This document shows positions 7,230-17,345 of a DNA stretch of 64,000 bases, in pieces (within the stretch, counting starts at the first letter, position 1; every line of letters starts with the position of its first letter). The DNA is from Clostridium sp. BNL1100 (GTDB lineage Bacteria > Bacillota > Clostridia > Acetivibrionales > DSM-1351): contig NC_016791.1 in the NCBI RefSeq assembly GCF_000244875.1, positions 787,501 through 851,500 of the forward strand. The letters are read 5' to 3'. The notes beneath the pieces were generated by a model. It was not told the DNA's origin. It ran no database searches and saw nothing but the letters and a program-made list of their open reading frames with translations. The position numbers and the translations under genes were made by a program.

Positions 7230-10200
7230 ATGAATGGAGTAAGAAGAAAGCTGTTTTTGTTTTTTTGTATATTTTTTATATGTTCTATCTTAAACTGCAA
7301 CACAGGGACCTTATATGCAGCAACACCAAGTGATGAGAGTTTTGAAACCCAGATACACGGAAGTGGATCACTTGATTATGGTGACTTAACTTTTTTTTCT
7401 GATATTGAAGTATATTCTGATGATATATCAGTAATAGGTGTCGACAATTACAAAATCTCAGAAACCGAAGGATTTAAGGGTAATGTTATAGTAAATAATT
7501 ATAACAATGATTCAAGTGCCAAAAAGTTTACATTTAAATCAAAAGACGGAGGGCGTTTTAAGCTTGAATCCTTTTATGCATTGGTATGTGACAATAATGA
7601 TAAAAATGGGATAAATTCTGTGACAACCACTTCCATAAACATTTATGGATATCGAGGAACAAATACAGTACCTGTGGCAAGTGTGGAAAATATTAATCTA
7701 AGCAGCTCTAATGTAACTATAGGTGATGTTACTTATACCCAAAAGAATAATGCAACCGACGAAGATTGGTTTGGCAAAATATATGGAGGAATTATTCAAT
7801 TTGGGGATAACTGGTATGATATAGATACTGTTGTGATAACAACTTCAGATGACAGTAAACCACTTTATATCGCCCTTGATTCCCTTGATTTCTCAAACCT
7901 TACAGACCTTTCAATAGACAATATATCTGCTAATGAAGGACAAAATGCAACTTTTAAGGTAAATTTAACAAAGGCATACACAAATGATATAACTGTTGAC
8001 TACTCAATCAATGCTCAAGCTGCAACAGAAGATGATTTAGGTACAACAGTCCTGAATGGCAAAGTAACTATTCCTGCCAATTCAACCTATGGGGAAATAG
8101 TAGTACCTATAAAGGATGATACAGACCACGAGAAGGCAGAAGACTTTAAAGTCACGATTTCAAATCCTAGTGTCGGGGGCATTATAAAAGGTGAGGCTAC
8201 ATGCACCATAAACGACAATGATGCCTCTCCAAAAGTAACATTGAGTATTGATAAAAGTAGTATAGGTGAGAATGGTGGTTCTGCAAAAATAACCGCTACT
8301 CTTTCAAATAAGACCTATGAAAATGTAACAGTTAATCTTGGTTTTACAGGTGCTATGGCCGGAACTGATTTTAACGCTCCGACCTCAATATCCATACCTG
8401 CAAACAGTTTATCCAATTCAGTTAACATAACTTCGCTGGACGATGATATCTATTCAGACGGAGATAAAAACGTAACTGTTGGAATAACCACTGTGGATAA
8501 AGGAGATATAGGTACATTTACTCCGCCTAAGCTGACAATTACTGATGACGAAACCGAGCCAAAAGTAAATTTAAGTATAACACCGGGCTCAATATCAGAA
8601 AACGGAATTGATGTGGCAAACGTAAAAGCTACCCTTACAAATAAATCAAGTAAGGACGTAACTGTAAAATTGACATTCTCAGGTGCTGTGAAAGATAAGG
8701 ATTTTACAGTTTTAAGCGATACTATTAGAATTCCCGGCAAACAGACAGAAAGTTCGATACAAATTAAAGGAAATCCAAATAATAAATTCAATAATGCAAG
8801 GATACTTACAGTAAGTACCTCCGATTCCGATGTTACAAATGCAACTACGGGAACCGATAAATCAGTGGATTTAACAATTACTAACATTGATCCGAAGCCC
8901 AAGGTAACGGTGGAGCCTGTTGAGTTCAATGAAATAGATTCAGCTACCAAAAGGGCGGTATTTACGGTTTCACTGTCACAAGCCAGCGACGAAGATGTAA
9001 CCGTAGATTATTCAACATCAGACGGGTCTGCAAAGAGTCCCAAAGACTATACAAGTGCTTCTGGAACGTTAACTATACCAAAAGACGAAACAAGCGGCAC
9101 AATTGAAGTAGGTGTATTAAATGACACGTTGGATGAAGATGACGAAGATTTTTCACTTATGATAAATAATCCTGTGGGTGCAGATCTGGGAACTTCCTCT
9201 ACCGCAAAATGTACTATAAAGGATGATGATGCTGCACCAGACATAGTTGTATCTAATGCTGAGGTAGATGAAGATGATTCGGGCATTAATACCAAACTAA
9301 TATTCAATGTCAAACTTTCAGCAGAAAGCGGAAAAACAGTGACGGTAAATTACTCAACTGCTGATGGAACCGCTACTCAAGGAGTAGACTATACAGCTAT
9401 TTCAAATGGAACTCTGACCTTTAATCCAGGTGGAACAGATACAAAACAAATTGAAGTGACTGTTTTAGGTGACGATATACAGGAGTCAAGTGAGACAGTT
9501 ACACTTAATTTGACAGCTGCTAATGCCAACAAGCCGGATTATACTGCTACGGGTACAATTAAGGATAACGACAAGGCGACTATATCCATAAACGATGCAT
9601 CGGTAACTGAAGGCCCTGCGAAAAATATTGTATTCAAGGTATCTCTCAGCAAGCCATGTTCACAAAGCATAACCGTCAATTATAGGACAAAAGACGGCAG
9701 TGCGAAAAAGGTAAGCGATTATGTTCAAAGTGAAGGTACTATTACTTTCGCAGAAAATGATATTTCTGAAAAGACTATAACCATTGACATAAATGATGAT
9801 GAACTATATGAAGGAGTAGAATCCTTCGATGTTGAACTTTATGATTTATCAGAGCCATCCGTAGAAATGGGGAAGGCTACAGGAAAAGGAACTATAAATG
9901 ACAATGAATCCATACCGCTAATATCCATTGAAAACATTGGTGAAGTAGAGGGTAATTCAGGTAAGACTATCGCTTCTTTTACAGTAACTCTTTCAACAGC
10001 CAGTGTAAATGATATATATGTAGACTATGTTACATTAGAGGGAACTGCAAAAGAAGGAAAAGACTATACAGCGGTGACAGGCAAACTGAAAATACCTGCC
10101 GGATTAAAAAGTGGAACAATCAATGTAGATATGGTAGGAGATTCATTATATGAGAATAATGAAACATTTTCATTAATTCTTTTAAATCCAGAAGGTGCAG

Positions 10201-12242
10201 AAATAAACTCTTCAAAGGGAACAGCGGTATGTACAATAAAAGACGATGACCTGGCACCTTCCTTAACATTTGGCGAAAGTAAGGTAAAAGTAGAAGAAGG
10301 AGATTCCGGAACTACGCAGATGGTGTTCAATGTAACGCTTTCCGCGGAGTGTGAAAAAACAGTTTCCGTCGATTATGCAACAGAAGACGGAACAGCGACA
10401 ATTACTGATAACGATTACACTCCGTTGTCCGGCAAGTTGGAATTTGCTCCCGGTCAAATATCCAAGTCGATAACAGTAAATATTAACGGAGACAAAAACG
10501 GCGAGCTTAATGAAAATTTCTTTGTAATTTTGAAACCTGAAACCGGCGATATTAAGGCAGAAGGAATTATACAAGACGATGATAGAGCTTTTGTTAAGAT
10601 GTTCAAAAAGAAAGATGGTACAGAGATTGCAAACGGTAATACCATTAAATTTGAAGATACAAAGACAGGCAAGGAAAGCGAATTGGAGTTTACAATATCA
10701 AATACCGGTAACAGTGAACTTGTAGAAGATGGAACAAATAAGTTTATATCAATAACAGGTGCTGATTTCACTTTAAAAAATGAACCCGTAAGTCCTATTG
10801 CCGGAAAAACTTCAATCACCTTCATCATAGTATTTAAGCCGTCTGCTGCTGGAGCCAAAACCGCCGAAATAACCATAACTGGCAAAGACGCAGTAAATAG
10901 TCCGTTTAAGTTTAAGGTGTCAGGAACCGGCACATCAGACAGCCAGACAGGCGGCGGTACAACTCCTGAAACACCGTTACCAAAAGAAACAATAGACATA
11001 AATGTAGGAGACCATTCTCTGAAAAATATCTCTGTTGACGTTCAGAATGAAAATAACACTAAAACCACCACTGTAAATGTGGATGAAACGGAAGTACAGA
11101 AAATCCTTAATGAAATGGAAAAAACTGATCCTGACAAGGAAAAGAAGGTAATTATCCCTGTTACTAATAATTCAGATAAAGTTGTCGGGGAGTTAAAGGC
11201 CAGTACTTTAAAGGCTATGGCAGATATGGACGCCATCATTGAAATCAAAACGGAAAATGTATCGTATAGCTTACCTGCCAACAATGTCAATATAGATGAG
11301 ATAGTGGAAAAACTGGGCGGCAACCCTGAACTCAAAGACATTTTGGTTAAAGTCACAGTTACTAAAGCAACTAACGACAAATCAGATAAAATAAAAGATG
11401 CAGCAGAAAACAAAGGTTTTGAAGTAAAAGGCAAACCTGTCGAGTTTGAAATATCATTCAAAAATGCAGGCAGGGAAGTTACAGTTTCTTCTTTTAACAA
11501 TTATGTTGCAAGAACTGTAGCGATACCGGAGGGAATTGACCCTAAGAAAATAACTACAGGTGTTGTGTGCAATCCTGACGGTTCATTCACACATGTGCCG
11601 ACGGCAGTTAATGTAATCGACAACATCTATTATGCAAAGATAAACAGCCTTACTAACAGCACATATGCACTTATATACAATCCTTTGACATTTAAGGATG
11701 TGGAAAAACATTGGTCAAAGAATTACGTAAATGATGCAGGTTCAAGGCTCATAGTCAGCGGAACAGGAAATGGAAATTTCACTCCGGATAGAGCTGTTAC
11801 AAGGGCTGAATTTGCAGTAATGATAGTAAAGGCTTTGGGTTTGAAGGGTTCTCAGTTTGCTGATAATTTCTCGGATGTGGGCAAGGATAATCCATATTAT
11901 TCTTATATCTGTACTGCATACCAATATGGAATTATTACGGGTTATACTAACGGTAAATTCGGGCCAAATGATTTGATTACAAGGGAACAATCCATGACAA
12001 TGATTTCAAAGGCCATGAAAATAGCAGGAATGGACACAGCACTGACAAATACCGATAATCTGAACAAAAATTTCTCCGATTCCGGTAATATCTCAAAATG
12101 GGCAAAAGACGGAGCAGCTATCTGCGTCAACAGCAGATTATTTGTCGGAAACAAAGGAAAGCTCAATCCTAAAAACAATGTTACAAGAGCTGAAAGTGCT
12201 ACAGTAATTATAAAGCTTCTGAAAAATGCACATTTAATTTAA
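7230..12242 (+). CDS. Large secreted Calx-beta repeat protein with S-layer homology anchor
   Basis: A 1670-residue surface protein. A signal peptide ends near residue 31 (LYAA). After an N-terminal beta domain there are eight Calx-beta repeats at about residues 227-1120, each with a V(D/N)Y-type strand and a closing (I/D)(N/K)D(N/D)(D/E) Ca2+-binding loop. A choice-of-anchor/HYDIN-like domain (about 1120-1230), a Gly/Thr/Pro linker, an unassigned domain and three SLH repeats (from residue 1488: FKDVEKHW, FSDVGKDN, FSDSGNIS, each with TRAE or TREQ) follow. SLH repeats bind pyruvylated secondary wall polymer, so the protein is displayed on the S-layer. ATG at 7230 has TAGGAGG seven bases upstream. 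Adhesion or matrix roles are inferred. Confidence 0.93.
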   Translation: MNGVRRKLFLFFCIFFICSILNCNTGTLYAATPSDESFETQIHGSGSLDYGDLTFFSDIEVYSDDISVIGVDNYKISETEGFKGNVIVNNYNNDSSAKKFTFKSKDGGRFKLESFYALVCDNNDKNGINSVTTTSINIYGYRGTNTVPVASVENINLSSSNVTIGDVTYTQKNNATDEDWFGKIYGGIIQFGDNWYDIDTVVITTSDDSKPLYIALDSLDFSNLTDLSIDNISANEGQNATFKVNLTKAYTNDITVDYSINAQAATEDDLGTTVLNGKVTIPANSTYGEIVVPIKDDTDHEKAEDFKVTISNPSVGGIIKGEATCTINDNDASPKVTLSIDKSSIGENGGSAKITATLSNKTYENVTVNLGFTGAMAGTDFNAPTSISIPANSLSNSVNITSLDDDIYSDGDKNVTVGITTVDKGDIGTFTPPKLTITDDETEPKVNLSITPGSISENGIDVANVKATLTNKSSKDVTVKLTFSGAVKDKDFTVLSDTIRIPGKQTESSIQIKGNPNNKFNNARILTVSTSDSDVTNATTGTDKSVDLTITNIDPKPKVTVEPVEFNEIDSATKRAVFTVSLSQASDEDVTVDYSTSDGSAKSPKDYTSASGTLTIPKDETSGTIEVGVLNDTLDEDDEDFSLMINNPVGADLGTSSTAKCTIKDDDAAPDIVVSNAEVDEDDSGINTKLIFNVKLSAESGKTVTVNYSTADGTATQGVDYTAISNGTLTFNPGGTDTKQIEVTVLGDDIQESSETVTLNLTAANANKPDYTATGTIKDNDKATISINDASVTEGPAKNIVFKVSLSKPCSQSITVNYRTKDGSAKKVSDYVQSEGTITFAENDISEKTITIDINDDELYEGVESFDVELYDLSEPSVEMGKATGKGTINDNESIPLISIENIGEVEGNSGKTIASFTVTLSTASVNDIYVDYVTLEGTAKEGKDYTAVTGKLKIPAGLKSGTINVDMVGDSLYENNETFSLILLNPEGAEINSSKGTAVCTIKDDDLAPSLTFGESKVKVEEGDSGTTQMVFNVTLSAECEKTVSVDYATEDGTATITDNDYTPLSGKLEFAPGQISKSITVNINGDKNGELNENFFVILKPETGDIKAEGIIQDDDRAFVKMFKKKDGTEIANGNTIKFEDTKTGKESELEFTISNTGNSELVEDGTNKFISITGADFTLKNEPVSPIAGKTSITFIIVFKPSAAGAKTAEITITGKDAVNSPFKFKVSGTGTSDSQTGGGTTPETPLPKETIDINVGDHSLKNISVDVQNENNTKTTTVNVDETEVQKILNEMEKTDPDKEKKVIIPVTNNSDKVVGELKASTLKAMADMDAIIEIKTENVSYSLPANNVNIDEIVEKLGGNPELKDILVKVTVTKATNDKSDKIKDAAENKGFEVKGKPVEFEISFKNAGREVTVSSFNNYVARTVAIPEGIDPKKITTGVVCNPDGSFTHVPTAVNVIDNIYYAKINSLTNSTYALIYNPLTFKDVEKHWSKNYVNDAGSRLIVSGTGNGNFTPDRAVTRAEFAVMIVKALGLKGSQFADNFSDVGKDNPYYSYICTAYQYGIITGYTNGKFGPNDLITREQSMTMISKAMKIAGMDTALTNTDNLNKNFSDSGNISKWAKDGAAICVNSRLFVGNKGKLNPKNNVTRAESATVIIKLLKNAHLI

Positions 12243-12254
12243 GTCTTTTACAAA

Positions 12255-12297
12255 AAAAGAGCTTCTGCAAAATTTGTTGTTTTGCAGAAGCTCTTTT
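12255..12297. terminator. Strong bidirectional terminator
   Basis: An 18-bp perfect inverted repeat (aaaagagcttctgcaaaa and its complement, 7-base loop) lies between the convergent SLH and M4 protease genes, with an A-run and a T-run on its outer sides. Confidence 0.95.
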
Positions 12298-12320
12298 AAT
12301 TTTATATGTATGTTTAGAAA

Positions 12321-15032
12321 TTAGGATATTACGGTAATCGGTTCACTCAAGTAAGATATTAATTCTCCGTTTTCATTGACTTGCCCAACAAAAAACCAAT
12401 AGCTTCCAATTAAGGTATCGACTGTTGCAGTTGTATTTGTGGTTTCAAGACATTTTTCGAGTAGATCAGCTGAACCTTCGACTTTTCTGTATATTGCATA
12501 TCTGGCTCCGGAGTTATTAGCTGCATCCCAACTTATTTCTATTTGCAAACCTGATCTGTTTGTTAAACGGAAGTTTTGCGGAGCGTTATATGGAGTCTCA
12601 ACCAGAACAGAATTGCTTAGGTAGGATATCATGTCTCCATTTTCGTTTATCTGAGCTACAAAATAATTATAGTTCCCGAGTAGTGTATCAAGTGATGCAG
12701 TTGTATTTGTAGTTTCAAGACATTTTTCAAATGGATCTACTGAACCTGCAGGCCGTCTATAAATTGCATATCTAGCAACTCCAGGGTTATTAGCTGCATC
12801 CCAACTAAATTGTATCAGCAAACCTGATCTGTTTGTTATACGGAAGTTTTGCGGAGCGTTATATGGAGTCTCAACCAGAACAGAATTGCTTAGGTAAGAT
12901 ATCATTTCCCCGTTTTCGTCAATCTGAGCTACAAAATAATTATAGTTTCCGAGTAATGTATTAAGTGATGCAGTTGTATTTGTGGTTTCCAGACATTTTT
13001 CAAAAGGATCTACTGAATCTGCAAGCCGTCTATAAATTGCATATCTGGCTCCGGGTTTATTATTAGCTGCATCCCAACTAAATTGTATCAGCAAACCTGA
13101 TCTATTTGTAATACGCAAATTTTCAGGAGTGGGGAAGGGTAGCGTATAAGTAAGGGGACTACCAAATTCTGAAATCCTGTTTCCATTTTCATCAATAGAT
13201 GCAATAAAGTAATCATAACTCCCTGATATAGCCTGAACAGTCTCTGTTGTTTTATAAGTCTCCTGAATTTTTTCAGGTTCGGCTGTAGAGCCTGTTTCTC
13301 TTCTATATATTCCGTAATGTGAACCTGCTAAGGGGAGCCAAGTCAACTGCAATGACGGACCTGATGCATATACCATTCTCAAATCAAGACCAACCGCACC
13401 CAAAGCTTTTCTTACGGTATTTGTTTCAGAACTGTTTGCTCCATATATTGTATCTGACGATTGGAGAAGTGCTGCTGCAAATTGAGGGTATTTCATGTCA
13501 TAAACCATGTTTCCGTCATTAATGGCATGATAAAATATTATTGCAAGCTTTTCCATCCCAATTGGAGCAACTGTAACATTTTTAAAAGTTCCGCCTAGTG
13601 CCATAAGACTTGCGGCTTTTGTAATAACACCACCGCCTTCATGTGGTTTGGGATATTTGAGAGAACGGTCATTTTCACATTCTAACATACGTCTTTTATA
13701 TTCGCCGTAACTATCAATTACAGGATTGGCACAATCCCTGATAATATCTCCGGTATCTTCACCTATTGTCCAATCAGGTGTCCCCTCATTTGGAAGAAAG
13801 TATTCACATATTGTACCAAATACATCGGATATTCCCTCGTGTAAGGACAAACGCTCTGTTAAAGGGGGATTAAATTCAAAGTGTCCCTCATCGAAATCAC
13901 CTAAACCTTCTGATGTAAGTATTCCATGAGTAAATTCATGTGCCATGGCATCCACCGCATATGAAACAGACTTACCTGCCGAACCTTTTCCGGCACCGAT
14001 TCTTACCTTATTTACATATCCGTAGGCATTTAAAACATTACCGCTATCTTTTATAATTTCAACTGTGTATTCAGACCCGTTATCATCGTTTCCATTACGG
14101 TAAAAAGGTGCACCTTTAAAGAAATTTATAACATTTGTCATATTATAATGTGCATCTACTGCATCTTTCTGATAGTTTGTTCCGGTATCTGAATCAAAAC
14201 AGTTATCCTGCTCGCTGTATATTCCATCTAATTCGTAGATAGTCTTTAAATTCTCAACGGTGTTTTTCAGATAGTATACATCATTATCCTTTACCATTTT
14301 TAACGGCTCTTTTATTGTTCCGGATTGACCAATACCTGAACCTACAGTAGGCTCCTCAAGACTTAATTCCTGATTGTTTTTTCCCAATATGGACAGATTA
14401 CTTGCATAAATATAATATACATAACTCTTAAATGTCGGATTTCTGAATTCGATGTTTACCTTATATATGTAGTTGTATTTTCCATCTACCGGATATAGAA
14501 TCAACTGGCTTTTAGGAACTTCAGTATACACCGGCTTAAATCCTAAATCACCCTCAATTACAGAAAAAATCGATTCTTGGGATACTTCGGCGGGCTTAAC
14601 AGCTAAGGCCAGTCTATCAGCTATATTATATTCATAGTCTCCAATGATATACTCAATAACACCGTCAGAATTGATAAAATAGTTTCTGTCGCTATTTTGA
14701 ACAGGTACATCGTTATAAGTTTGAATGGTTTTTACTACCGTCCTATTTAATGAATTTACAAATTGCTCAGTTACTTTAAACTGTATTGCTGGCAATTGAT
14801 ACTTTTGAGCTTCTTGAGCAATATACTGCTCAACTATTTGTTGTGGAGTTTTTTTAGACTCTGCTGTTAAATCTCCTGCTATAAACGAAGGAATAACTTC
14901 TTTTGATTCAATTGCTCCAATTTTGGCATTACCGTCAGCGTTTTCAGTGTTAGCGTAAACGGATGGAAAACTACTTGCAATAAGTGAAACAGATAGCAAA
15001 ATAGCACTTAAAATTCTTTTTGCTGATATCAT
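12321..15032 (-). CDS. Secreted M4 (thermolysin-like) metalloprotease with four C-terminal FN3-like repeats
   Basis: A 903-residue zinc endopeptidase. A signal peptide is present at residues 1-27. An FTP/PepSY-like propeptide follows to about residue 230. The catalytic domain holds HEFTH (His365, Glu366, His369), the third zinc ligand Glu399 in HEGISD, and His464 in HEGGGVITKAA, which lines up with thermolysin's active-site histidine. All key residues are present, so it should be active after propeptide removal. Residues about 555-903 are four fibronectin-III-like repeats, the last three near-identical with a 91-residue period. No anchor is seen; the repeats may bind cell wall or polysaccharide. 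ATG after AAAGGAG. Confidence 0.93.
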   Translation of the reverse strand: MISAKRILSAILLSVSLIASSFPSVYANTENADGNAKIGAIESKEVIPSFIAGDLTAESKKTPQQIVEQYIAQEAQKYQLPAIQFKVTEQFVNSLNRTVVKTIQTYNDVPVQNSDRNYFINSDGVIEYIIGDYEYNIADRLALAVKPAEVSQESIFSVIEGDLGFKPVYTEVPKSQLILYPVDGKYNYIYKVNIEFRNPTFKSYVYYIYASNLSILGKNNQELSLEEPTVGSGIGQSGTIKEPLKMVKDNDVYYLKNTVENLKTIYELDGIYSEQDNCFDSDTGTNYQKDAVDAHYNMTNVINFFKGAPFYRNGNDDNGSEYTVEIIKDSGNVLNAYGYVNKVRIGAGKGSAGKSVSYAVDAMAHEFTHGILTSEGLGDFDEGHFEFNPPLTERLSLHEGISDVFGTICEYFLPNEGTPDWTIGEDTGDIIRDCANPVIDSYGEYKRRMLECENDRSLKYPKPHEGGGVITKAASLMALGGTFKNVTVAPIGMEKLAIIFYHAINDGNMVYDMKYPQFAAALLQSSDTIYGANSSETNTVRKALGAVGLDLRMVYASGPSLQLTWLPLAGSHYGIYRRETGSTAEPEKIQETYKTTETVQAISGSYDYFIASIDENGNRISEFGSPLTYTLPFPTPENLRITNRSGLLIQFSWDAANNKPGARYAIYRRLADSVDPFEKCLETTNTTASLNTLLGNYNYFVAQIDENGEMISYLSNSVLVETPYNAPQNFRITNRSGLLIQFSWDAANNPGVARYAIYRRPAGSVDPFEKCLETTNTTASLDTLLGNYNYFVAQINENGDMISYLSNSVLVETPYNAPQNFRLTNRSGLQIEISWDAANNSGARYAIYRKVEGSADLLEKCLETTNTTATVDTLIGSYWFFVGQVNENGELISYLSEPITVIS
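12322..13137 (-). repeat. Three tandem 273-bp coding repeats
   Basis: Matching landmarks (gtttgttaaacgg-like) fall at 12558, 12831 and 13104, a period of exactly 273 bases. Stretches of about 70 bases around 12558 and 12831 differ at only a few positions, which indicates recent duplication or gene conversion. Each unit encodes one 91-residue FN3-like domain. Confidence 0.88.
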
Positions 15033-15183
15033 TTAATAAATACTCCTTTTAAAGTTTATAAATTTTCACCTGCCTGTCGTCACAGACAAATAGCGTTTTT
15101 TATCTTGCAAGATTGAAAACAATAATACCATTATTTACTGTTTATGTCAAAAAAGGCACTCAATCCCATGTAATAAAATTAAT

Positions 15184-15212
15184 TTGCTATTTGCACAGAT
15201 TGGGTATATACT
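15184..15212 (+). promoter_or_regulatory. Candidate promoter for the 39-aa small gene
   Basis: TTGCTA and TATACT are separated by 17 bases, about 28 bases before the start codon of the small gene at 15241. Confidence 0.55.
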
Positions 15213-15240
15213 TACAGTGTAGTTGAAAGAAGGTGGTAAA

Positions 15241-15360
15241 TTGAATAATGAATCATTGTTGGTAACACCTAGTGTTATCGAAGAATGTTTGGGTGAATCC
15301 TTTGATGCTTCTGAAAAGAAACAACCTGAGCATGACAAAACCCAAAAAACATTGAAATAG
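15241..15360 (+). CDS. Unrecognised 39-aa small protein
   Basis: A short reading frame with a complete expression context: a -35/-10 pair with 17-base spacing, AAGGTGG four bases before a TTG start, and a terminator whose stem overlaps the stop codon. The predicted product starts LNNESLLVTP, has a single Cys, and a hydrophilic lysine- and glutamate-rich second half. There is no signal peptide or membrane segment. I do not recognise it. It lies divergent from the M4 protease gene and convergent to the helicase gene. The combination of signals makes a real gene likely, but coding is not proven. Confidence 0.55.
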   Translation: MNNESLLVTPSVIEECLGESFDASEKKQPEHDKTQKTLK

Positions 15361-15382
15361 CCTATAGCAAGAGGCTTTTTTT
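15359..15382 (+). terminator. Terminator of the small gene
   Basis: A 5-bp stem (agcct / aggct) with an 8-base loop is followed by seven Ts. On the minus strand the same stem lies downstream of the helicase gene and could also serve it. Confidence 0.65.
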
Positions 15383-15461
15383 ATTGCCCAAAATAATAAA
15401 ATGAGCTGTGCACTAGTGAATAATTTGAACTAATGCGACAGCCCGGTTTTGCTTTTATATT

Positions 15462-17156
15462 TTATTTTGATTTTTTAGGACTACGTCTGTTAGGCGGTGT
15501 CGAACGATTAAATGACGATCCCCGTCCGCTTTTCTTTCTTGCATTGGATTTTTCTATATTGATGCGTTTTCCCTTTATAGTATAGTTCTTCATTGATTTC
15601 ATAACTTCGGGAGCAAAATCCTTTGGAACCTCTACAAATGAATACCTGTCAAATATGTCTATTGCACCTACCAGCTTACCCGGAAGTCCGGTTGACGCCA
15701 CAAGACTTTCAATTATATGCTTGGGCTGTATTTTGCTCTCGCTACCTATATTGATGAATAATCTGACCATATCCTTACTGCTGCCCGGTTCTACCGCATT
15801 GTCAATTTCATTAACCTCACTTGGCAGATTCCCGCTTTGTTCACCATACATTTTCAATAATGCAGCTGCAATATCAAGAGATGTTACAAAGTTTTCCCCC
15901 TGTTCTTCCGATTCATTATTGATTGTGTCAATGAAGCGTTCAATGTGGCTGACGAATTTGGAGATGCTTTCATCCTTTAGGTTTTCTTTTAAGGTTTTTA
16001 GGATGTTTAACATTTTCTTTTCTTCAACTTCATTGAGACTTGGGGGCTTCATAGGAACAATGGTGGATTTTGTATAACGCTGTATATCCCTAAGCTTGTA
16101 CATTTCTCTTCCTGAAATAAATGTAAAGGCCTTTCCTGTTCTTCCGGCCCTTCCGGTTCGTCCAATTCTGTGAACATAATATTCTTCATCATTTGGAAGA
16201 TCATAGTTGAATACTGCTTCAACGTCGTCAACATCTATACCCCTTGCAGCAACATCTGTTGCGATGAGTATATCAAAGTTACCTTTTCTGAAAAGAGACA
16301 TGACTTTGTCACGGTGTTCCTGACGCATGTCGCCATGCAGAGCTTCGGCAGAAAAACCTCTGGACTGGAGGCTGGCTGTAAGTTCGTCAACTCTCTTTTT
16401 AGTATTACAGAATACAAGAGACAGTTTGATATCGTTGGTATCAATCAATCTTGACAAAACTTCAAGCTTTGCAGATTCTTTTACTTCAAGGTAATACTGC
16501 TCGATACTTGGAACGGTGAGTTCCTTGTGGGCTATCTTTATATGAACTGGATCTTTCTGATATTTTTTTGTAAGTTCCAGAATCTCTTTTGGCATTGTAG
16601 CAGAGAATAATATAGTCTGTCTGTCCTCTGGCACTTTCTCCAAAATAGTATCTATATCTTCTCTGAAACCCATGTTCAGCATTTCATCGGCTTCATCAAG
16701 AACTATCATTTTAAGGGCTTCCAGTTTAAGAGTTCTACGTCTCATATGGTCCATAACACGGCCCGGGGTTCCTATAATTATCTGTGGACGTTTCTTTAAA
16801 GCCATAATCTGTCTGTCAATTGGCTGTCCACCATACACGGGGAGAATCCTTATCCCATCCTTATATTTTAATACATTTCTCAATTCTTCGCAGGACTGTA
16901 TAGCAAGCTCTCGTGTTGGACAAAGGACCAAAACCTGAATTGAATCAATCTGTGGATCTATTTTTTCCACTGCCGGTATTCCGAATGCACAGGTTTTTCC
17001 TGTTCCGGTCTGAGCCTGACCAATCAGATCATTGCCTTCCAAAATATATGGGATTGACTGGGACTGAATAGGGGTCGCCTCTTCAAAGCCCATATCCACA
17101 ATTGCACGTTGTACCTCATCCGAGAGAGTTAAATCTTTAAAACTTAAATTTTCCAT
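15462..17156 (-). CDS. DEAD-box ATP-dependent RNA helicase with DbpA-type RNA-binding domain
   Basis: A 564-residue cytoplasmic helicase with the full set of motifs: Q motif (PIQSQSIP), AQTGTGKT, PTRELA, GTPGR, DEAD, SAT, and in the second RecA domain ATDVAARGIDV and HRIGRTGRAGR. Residues about 470-545 form a DbpA-like RNA-binding fold (VRLFINIG to INIEKS), and the tail is basic and Ser/Arg-rich. That architecture matches the CsdA/DeaD/CshA group, which remodels RNA in ribosome assembly, mRNA decay and cold growth. ATG follows AAGG. It is monocistronic. Confidence 0.95.
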   Translation of the reverse strand: MENLSFKDLTLSDEVQRAIVDMGFEEATPIQSQSIPYILEGNDLIGQAQTGTGKTCAFGIPAVEKIDPQIDSIQVLVLCPTRELAIQSCEELRNVLKYKDGIRILPVYGGQPIDRQIMALKKRPQIIIGTPGRVMDHMRRRTLKLEALKMIVLDEADEMLNMGFREDIDTILEKVPEDRQTILFSATMPKEILELTKKYQKDPVHIKIAHKELTVPSIEQYYLEVKESAKLEVLSRLIDTNDIKLSLVFCNTKKRVDELTASLQSRGFSAEALHGDMRQEHRDKVMSLFRKGNFDILIATDVAARGIDVDDVEAVFNYDLPNDEEYYVHRIGRTGRAGRTGKAFTFISGREMYKLRDIQRYTKSTIVPMKPPSLNEVEEKKMLNILKTLKENLKDESISKFVSHIERFIDTINNESEEQGENFVTSLDIAAALLKMYGEQSGNLPSEVNEIDNAVEPGSSKDMVRLFINIGSESKIQPKHIIESLVASTGLPGKLVGAIDIFDRYSFVEVPKDFAPEVMKSMKNYTIKGKRINIEKSNARKKSGRGSSFNRSTPPNRRSPKKSK

Positions 17157-17345
17157 TTTTATTCCTTTACCTTAATAAATTTATATACTATTCAATAATA
17201 ATTACTATTGCCAAGTTTTGCAATGATTATTTATCAATAAAGAGTAAAACTAAAATTATATTATAATAATGTTATAGGGAATTATGGTATTATATGAAAG
17301 AAAACACTAATGGCATTTATGCTTTATGCCGGAACGGAGCAATGT

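Noticed and set aside
8450-11500. Long minus-strand frames inside the SLH protein gene
   Set aside because: They mirror the repetitive Calx-beta coding sequence, have no ribosome sites and no recognisable domains.
12322-13137. CRISPR array from the repeated landmarks
   Set aside because: The repeats are 273 bp, coding and in frame with the protease, without spacers.
15147-15338. 63-aa minus-strand frame opposite the small gene
   Set aside because: It has no ribosome site, whereas the plus-strand frame has promoter, ribosome site and terminator.
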